A stretch of 10,282 nt of DNA from Stephanodiscus triporus (lineage: Eukaryota; Bacillariophyta; Thalassiosirophyceae; Thalassiosirales; Thalassiosiraceae), in assembly GCA_036939755.1 (NCBI GenBank), contig JALLAZ010001089.1, forward strand, positions 1-10,282. Direction: 5' to 3'. Of this stretch, positions 7,601 to 10,282 are shown piece after piece. The notes under the pieces were generated by a model, which searched no databases, was not told the DNA's origin, and saw only the letters and a list, made by a program, of their open reading frames with translations. Both the position numbers and the translations under genes were made by a program. Every line of letters starts with the position of its first letter. Positions within the stretch are counted from its first letter, which is position 1.

Positions 7601-9580
7601 TAATTAATCAAAACGATCGCCATAATGCTCTTCTTGCTGCAATGCTTAGGGGGCAGCTTTCATTGAAGCAATCAACAAAGCCGGCGACAAAAATTAAGTA
7701 CAGTGTGCTGGTTTTTGATGAGATTAGTGCACGGATTAATGATCTAGCCAGGTCTGATGAAAACGGCCCATTGATCCAAACATTAGAGAAAATCAGAAAA
7801 GATCTACAGCTGTATTTGAATACATTCAAAAAGTTACCCCGTGCTTCCAAGAATATTCTTAGGGTGATGGTGAGCGTTGAAACGTACTACAAAGTATATG
7901 TGTTACATGAAACCAAACGTCTAATTTACTATTTGTGTTCTATTTGTGTTCTCCTTCTGATCTCTGTGTTTGCAGCTTGGCTTGGACCCTGTAATGCCCA
8001 AAGTAGAGTCAGAGCCTCTGTTTGCCTCTGAAGAGGAGAAGCCTTCATCTGCATCCGTCGCAGCCAAGGCGGCAATGACAAAACTCAAGAATAAGAAAGC
8101 ATTCACTCCGGCAGATACAGCTCTCAACCGTGCACTGTCTTTCTATGCCGAGGACAAAGATGAAGTCAAAGATTGCCTGCATCTGACAAGCACCGAGATT
8201 CTCATGCTTACTGTTCTCGCATCACAAGGCTTGCCAGTGTTTTCGGACGATTGGAACTCTCTAATAAGCAGTGATGCACTTGTGGCGGACGACAGCAACG
8301 AAGATGAAGATAGAGAAGAATTTCGCATATTTTTTTTTGCAATGACGCAAGTCATGCGTGCTGCAGCAGACGTTTGGTTGGGCATTGCAAGGAAGAAGCT
8401 CAGGCAAGCAGTTCTCACACAAAGTGACACGAATGAAGTATCCGAAAAAGATAAGGAGAAGATTGCCGTCTTGAAGAAAGATCATGATGCTAAAGAAATG
8501 ACTCTGGCCGAGGCGAAGATCTACAGTGAAGATCCTCTCTTGTTCGCGAAGAGATGCATCATGCTTCTTGAGGCAATCAGAAAAAATATGGGTCCAGTTG
8601 ACTTGCAGTATGCAGGCGAAAAAAAGATACGTCAATTAAACAAATCAGAAAATGGGCTTGGTACGAAAGTTGTCCAATGGTTTTCAAAGGACCTTCAAAA
8701 GTGGGCGGTTCCTCTCGGGGTTGTCGACGAGGCGGGGAATGTTAAATCAGCAACGAGTATCACTGCGAACAATGACCACCCTCAGTCGCGCGATGCTGCA
8801 TTGATGACTAAACGTGATTGCCGAACTGTATATATTCAAATTGCCCAACAAACTAGGCTACGGTCCATTTTTTCTAAGCATGACATGGAGAGGTTGTCAA
8901 CAGAACTGATCCCCAAAGTTCTCAAGCAATCAAGCTTTAACGCGGTCGAGTGGGAAGAGAGTCCAACGTGGTGGAATGTTGACATGGACGAGGAAAGCAG
9001 CTCTTACTGCCAGGATGACATTGATCTCCTTGCTGGCATCCTTCACTATGGTTATGGCGGTTTCGACTCCTTGCTTCATCATGACTATTCATTTTGCAGG
9101 CGACTATCAGCTGAAGGAAACGAATCCAGCACATTCACTCGATCAACTGTGCAAGTCCGAATCAATAATTTGACCCGTGAACTGCATGCAATCGATGAAA
9201 GCGAAGAGTAAGTGCTGCTATTTGAGCATGAGTTTTTTCTCTCACGAGTTCAATCAGCTCAGATATTCCTTCGTTGTGCCTTGTCCAGAATGATGAAGCT
9301 TGTTCAGAAGAAAAGAAGGGGAGAAGCAGAGAAACTGAGCATCAACGGCAAAGTGAAGCAGGCCAAAAAATCAATTGGCGGTGGCATTCAATCTGGTCTT
9401 CGTGCCTTTTTTTCTATCCCTTCAGCAGGCGCGAAGCAGAACACGCCCCCAACTTCTCCAGAAGAAAGGGACAGCGACATCGAAATTATAGAAATTCGTT
9501 CTGATAGTAGCAAGGACTCCAAGAAGAGAAAGAAAGTGTTTGACTGCGTTGAAGTAACGAAGAAGCCATTCGGGACGTAG
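1646..9580 (+). CDS. CHD-family chromodomain SNF2 chromatin-remodelling ATPase, 12 exons
   Basis: Predicted nuclear ATP-dependent nucleosome remodeller. Exons: 1646-1690, 1862-2797, 2935-3927, 4013-4747, 4822-4877, 4952-4987, 5070-5254, 5329-6716, 6812-7225, 7318-7869, 7976-9207, 9289-9580. They sum to 6864 nt, or 2287 residues plus TAG, and every junction keeps frame. Visible in order: acidic tracts (residues 54-88 and about 199-218) separated by basic patches; chromodomain 1 (about 221-305) and 2 (about 333-410); SNF2 ATPase (about 465-945) with DEMGLGKT (495-502), DEAH (627-630), TGTPIQNN across intron 3, STRAGGVGINLTAADT (887-902) and CHRIGQT (922-928); a CHD1-like bridge with DPDFW (1059-1063); SANT-like segments near W1165, W1497 and 2123-2156; and a C-terminal PIP box, SIM-like motif and KKRKK. 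No PHD finger is seen, so it is closer to CHD1/CHD6-9 than to Mi-2. Family identity is near certain; subfamily, exon 1 and the intron 1 acceptor are less so. Confidence 0.9.
1691..1861 (+). other. Intron 1 (171 nt, phase 0)
   Basis: The donor is GTGAGT and the preferred acceptor is gcgagCAG, with a possible branch site (aaaTGACt) about 15 nt upstream. In-frame retention would hit TAA near 1799. Two other in-frame acceptors form a CAG-CAG tandem ending at 1936 and 1939. Using them would shorten the protein by 25 or 26 residues, so the exact exon 2 start is uncertain. Confidence 0.55.
1976..2080 (+). repeat. GAC/GAG trinucleotide tract encoding an acidic run
   Basis: About 35 consecutive codons are almost all GAC or GAG, starting with seven GAC and ending with a nearly pure GAG block. 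They encode residues 54-88 of the remodeller. A second, shorter acidic tract lies at about 2411-2470. Acidic disordered tracts are common in chromatin remodellers and histone-binding proteins. The long leucine- or serine-rich reading frames on the opposite strand are artefacts of this repeat. Confidence 0.85.
2477..2731 (+). other. Chromodomain 1 coding segment
   Basis: Residues about 221-305 contain the core RFLVKWNDLSHLHCSWE, the typical aromatic strand-and-helix signature of the first CHD chromodomain. A helical extension follows. In this family the tandem chromodomains read histone H3 tails and gate the ATPase. The boundaries are approximate. Confidence 0.85.
2798..2934 (+). other. Intron 2 (137 nt, phase 0)
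   Basis: The donor GTGAGT follows a GGC codon. The acceptor gtcCAG precedes GAC TAC TTC. It separates chromodomain 1 from chromodomain 2. The in-frame TAA just after the donor ends the upstream reading frame, which confirms that splicing is needed. Confidence 0.9.
2950..3183 (+). other. Chromodomain 2 coding segment
   Basis: Residues about 333-410 begin WVTIERILEES and contain FYVKWVNRSYSESTFEFERDL (373-393 in the predicted protein). This matches the second chromodomain of CHD proteins, which is followed by the linker into the ATPase. A short acidic insertion (DPDVDGDEP) lies between the first strand and the core. Confidence 0.85.
3928..4012 (+). other. Intron 3 (85 nt, phase 0)
   Basis: The donor is GTGAGA and the acceptor caccgCAG. 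It splits ATPase motif III exactly between LLLTG and TPIQNN. A TGA at 3955 would terminate translation if the intron were retained. Base composition changes sharply across it. Confidence 0.95.
4748..4821 (+). other. Intron 4 (74 nt, phase 0)
   Basis: The donor is GTAAGT after the TGT codon of AADTC, and the acceptor is gctTAG before ATC ATA TTT GAC. Removal restores the family signature running from motif V into IIFDSDWNPQND. Confidence 0.95.
4878..4951 (+). other. Intron 5 (74 nt, phase 2)
   Basis: The donor is GTGAGA after the first two bases of the Cys922 codon. The acceptor caaCAG precedes the final C. It lies inside the QARCHRIGQ sequence of motif VI, which is restored only by splicing. 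Confidence 0.95.
4952..4987 (+). other. 36-nt symmetric micro-exon encoding ATPase motif VI
   Basis: This exon encodes the end of Cys922, HRIGQTKNVKI, and the first two bases of Tyr934. It includes Arg924, one of the conserved motif VI arginines that contact ATP across the lobes. Phase 2 introns flank it on both sides and its length is divisible by three, so skipping it keeps frame (TG joins C CGC, giving Cys-Arg-Leu-Leu). Confidence 0.93.
4988..5069 (+). other. Intron 6 (82 nt, phase 2)
   Basis: The donor is GTGAGT and the acceptor ttattaCAG, after a T-rich tract. Splicing joins VKIY to RLLTRKTYE as in other CHD proteins. Confidence 0.95.
5255..5328 (+). other. Intron 7 (74 nt, phase 1)
   Basis: The donor is GTGCGT, the only C at the fourth donor position in this gene. 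The acceptor ttttttcCAG follows a strong pyrimidine tract. It joins DIFKEDKDG to TSEKESNDFISQDID, which leads into the CHD1-like bridge. Confidence 0.92.
6717..6811 (+). other. Intron 8 (95 nt, phase 0)
   Basis: The donor is GTAAGG after an AAG codon. The acceptor tctaAAG follows a pyrimidine-rich stretch, with a gCTGAC branch-like site about 45 nt upstream. Other AG candidates at 6773 and 6827 give the wrong frame or an early stop, so 6811 is preferred. Confidence 0.8.
7226..7317 (+). other. Intron 9 (92 nt, phase 0)
   Basis: The donor is GTAAGT and the acceptor atatAAG after a T/C-rich tract. It joins the segment ending VLNE to IREQLVISYGI in frame. Confidence 0.85.
7870..7975 (+). other. 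Intron 10 (106 nt, phase 0)
   Basis: The donor is GTGAGC after ATG. The acceptor gtttgCAG follows a T-rich tract. It joins ILRVM to LGLDPVMPKVE. The intron itself is AT-rich, unlike its flanking exons. Confidence 0.88.
9208..9288 (+). other. Intron 11 (81 nt, phase 2)
   Basis: The donor is GTAAGT and the acceptor ttgtcCAG after a good pyrimidine tract. Retention makes the spanning codon GAG, immediately followed by TAA at 9209-9211. An unspliced message would therefore encode a 2191-residue protein without the last exon. Confidence 0.92.
9389..9412 (+). other. PIP box (PCNA-interacting peptide) in the last exon
   Basis: Codons for Q2225-S-G-L-R-A-F-F2232 match the canonical Q-x-x-[ILM]-x-x-[FY]-[FY] pattern exactly. 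The site lies in a lysine-rich, presumably disordered tail after an SIGGGI stretch and before SIPSAG. Both basic flanks and a C-terminal location are usual for functional PIP boxes. Binding to PCNA is inferred from the motif alone. Confidence 0.6.
9479..9535 (+). other. SUMO-interaction-like motif and basic NLS at the C-terminus
   Basis: Residues 2255-2258 are I-E-I-I, fitting the [VI]-x-[VI]-[VI] SIM core. Acidic residues (RDSD) precede it and a serine/aspartate cluster (RSDSS) follows, as in phospho-regulated SIMs. Just downstream, KKRKK (2269-2273) is a classical basic nuclear-localisation patch. Upstream, TPPTSPEE offers proline-directed phosphorylation sites. Function is inferred. Confidence 0.45.
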
Positions 9581-9620
9581 TGAGTGGTACACACAGCGAT
9601 TCGGAAACTTCAGCGATGCA

Positions 9621-9626
9621 AATAAA
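9621..9626 (+). promoter_or_regulatory. Polyadenylation signal AATAAA
   Basis: A perfect AATAAA lies 41 nt after the stop codon of the remodeller, suggesting a short 3' UTR that ends within a few tens of bases. The match is short and could be chance, but its position is right. Confidence 0.5.
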
Positions 9627-9636
9627 GAGAGAAAGA

Positions 9637-9663
9637 ATTCGAGGCATTCGAGGCATTCGAGGC
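9637..9663 (+). repeat. Three tandem copies of a 9-bp unit in the 3' UTR region
   Basis: ATTCGAGGC is repeated three times without mismatch, about 11 nt after the AATAAA signal and so close to the likely cleavage site. Confidence 0.9.
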
Positions 9664-9665
9664 AG

Positions 9666-9835
9666 ATCTTGCTGGACAGAGTGCGGTTTATCCACTGATT
9701 GAATCAATACGTAACGATTAGCTACTCATATGTCTTTAGTCACTACTTTAATGGTCTCATTGACATCCCCTGGAAACAAGTGAAATGTCCCATTCACAGA
9801 ACAGCATATCTCGTCTTCTTGCTGTGTGCTCTCTC
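9666..9835. other. 3' flanking DNA without a gene
   Basis: No supportable gene lies between the 9-bp triplet repeat and the 52-bp array. Short open frames here have no recognisable content. Confidence 0.5.
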
Positions 9836-10130
9836 TGCCCTTCTTCGCCTCGCTCATTTGGCACAGTGCTCAGCCTCTTTTTGCCTCGCTGAGTCTTCGG
9901 AAAACACTGTGCCCTTCTTCGCCTTGCTGATATTGGCACAGTGCTCTGCGGAACACTTCTTGCCCTTCATACCGCCTTGCTGAGTCTGGCACTGTGATCT
10001 TCGAAAAACACTGTGCCCTTCATACCGCCTTGCTGATATTGGCACAGTGCTCTGCAAAATGATTCTTGCCCTTCATCGCCTTGCTGATATTGGCAAAGTG
10101 CTCTGCGGAATTCTTCTCGCCCTTCATTGC
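9836..10130. repeat. Imperfect tandem array, about 52-bp unit
   Basis: TGCCCTTC (or CGCCCTTC) starts recur at 9836, 9910, 9961, 10014, 10067 and about 10118, with spacings of 51-53 bp apart from the first, longer 74-bp interval. Each unit continues with a CGCCTTGCTGAT-like segment, then GGCACAGTG or its reverse complement CACTGTGCC, then TCTGCGGAA-like sequence. The unit length is not a multiple of three throughout, so the repeated open frames on either strand are not convincing genes. Confidence 0.85.
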
Positions 10131-10282
10131 CTCATTACCTGCCTCTTTATCTGCAATTATGTGTGCATATTATTGCATGTTCAACTTACTACGGGTCGGG
10201 TAACAATTGAGAAAACGTTTTTAGCCAACTTCCTGGAAAGTCCTTAGCTACTTTCACCGATTTTCGCTAGCTTCGCCCGTGA

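Noticed and set aside
9050..9105. Possible intron ending at ttttgCAG (9100)
   Set aside because: The frame is open through it and the encoded DSLLHHDYSFCRRL continues the SANT-like module; no good donor lies just upstream.
9854..10057. Minus-strand open frame with repeated AEHCA-like peptides
   Set aside because: It only reflects the 52-bp tandem array. The unit length of 51 to 53 bp breaks frame between copies and no domain is recognisable.
1..10282. CRISPR array, tRNA, rRNA, prokaryotic operon or phage module
   Set aside because: None of the expected structures is present; the window is a spliced eukaryotic nuclear locus.

Overview
The window holds one large, intron-rich nuclear gene on the + strand, flanked by non-coding DNA. 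It is eukaryotic: twelve exons are separated by eleven short GT-AG introns (74 to 171 nt), and there are no operons or ribosome-binding sites. The intron style, the protein's N-terminal Arg/Ser-rich and acidic layout, and the diverged C-terminal half suggest a diatom or another stramenopile microalga. That assignment is inferred from general familiarity, not from a search.

The gene (CDS about 1646 to 9580, predicted 2287 aa) encodes a CHD-family chromatin-remodelling ATPase. In order, it has a basic/acidic low-complexity N-terminus, two chromodomains, a complete SNF2 ATPase (both RecA lobes, motifs I to VI), a CHD1-like bridge segment, and about 1200 residues of poorly recognisable sequence with SANT-like helical modules. 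A short C-terminal exon carries a consensus PCNA-interacting peptide (PIP box), a SUMO-interaction-like motif and a basic nuclear-localisation patch. No PHD-finger cysteine pattern is visible, which argues against the Mi-2/CHD3-5 group.

Layout: 1 to about 1260 is AT-rich DNA with no supportable gene, only scraps of ORF, a CAAATCTGG motif cluster and a 12-G run. 1260 to 1645 is the GC-richer promoter and 5' leader, with CCAAT motifs and a possible leader intron. 1646 to 9580 is the gene. Its first exon is only 45 nt, so the true start is easily missed. 9581 to 9835 is the 3' UTR, with an AATAAA signal and a 9-bp triplet repeat. 9836 to about 10130 is an imperfect tandem array of about 52 bp units containing inverted CACAGTG/CACTGTG words.

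The points most worth a second look are three. The PIP-plus-SIM tail would link this remodeller to SUMO-modified PCNA at replication forks, and retention of the last intron would remove it precisely. A symmetric 36-nt micro-exon encodes ATPase motif VI, so skipping it would give an in-frame but ATPase-dead protein. GC content falls from about 65% to about 42-48% at intron 3.
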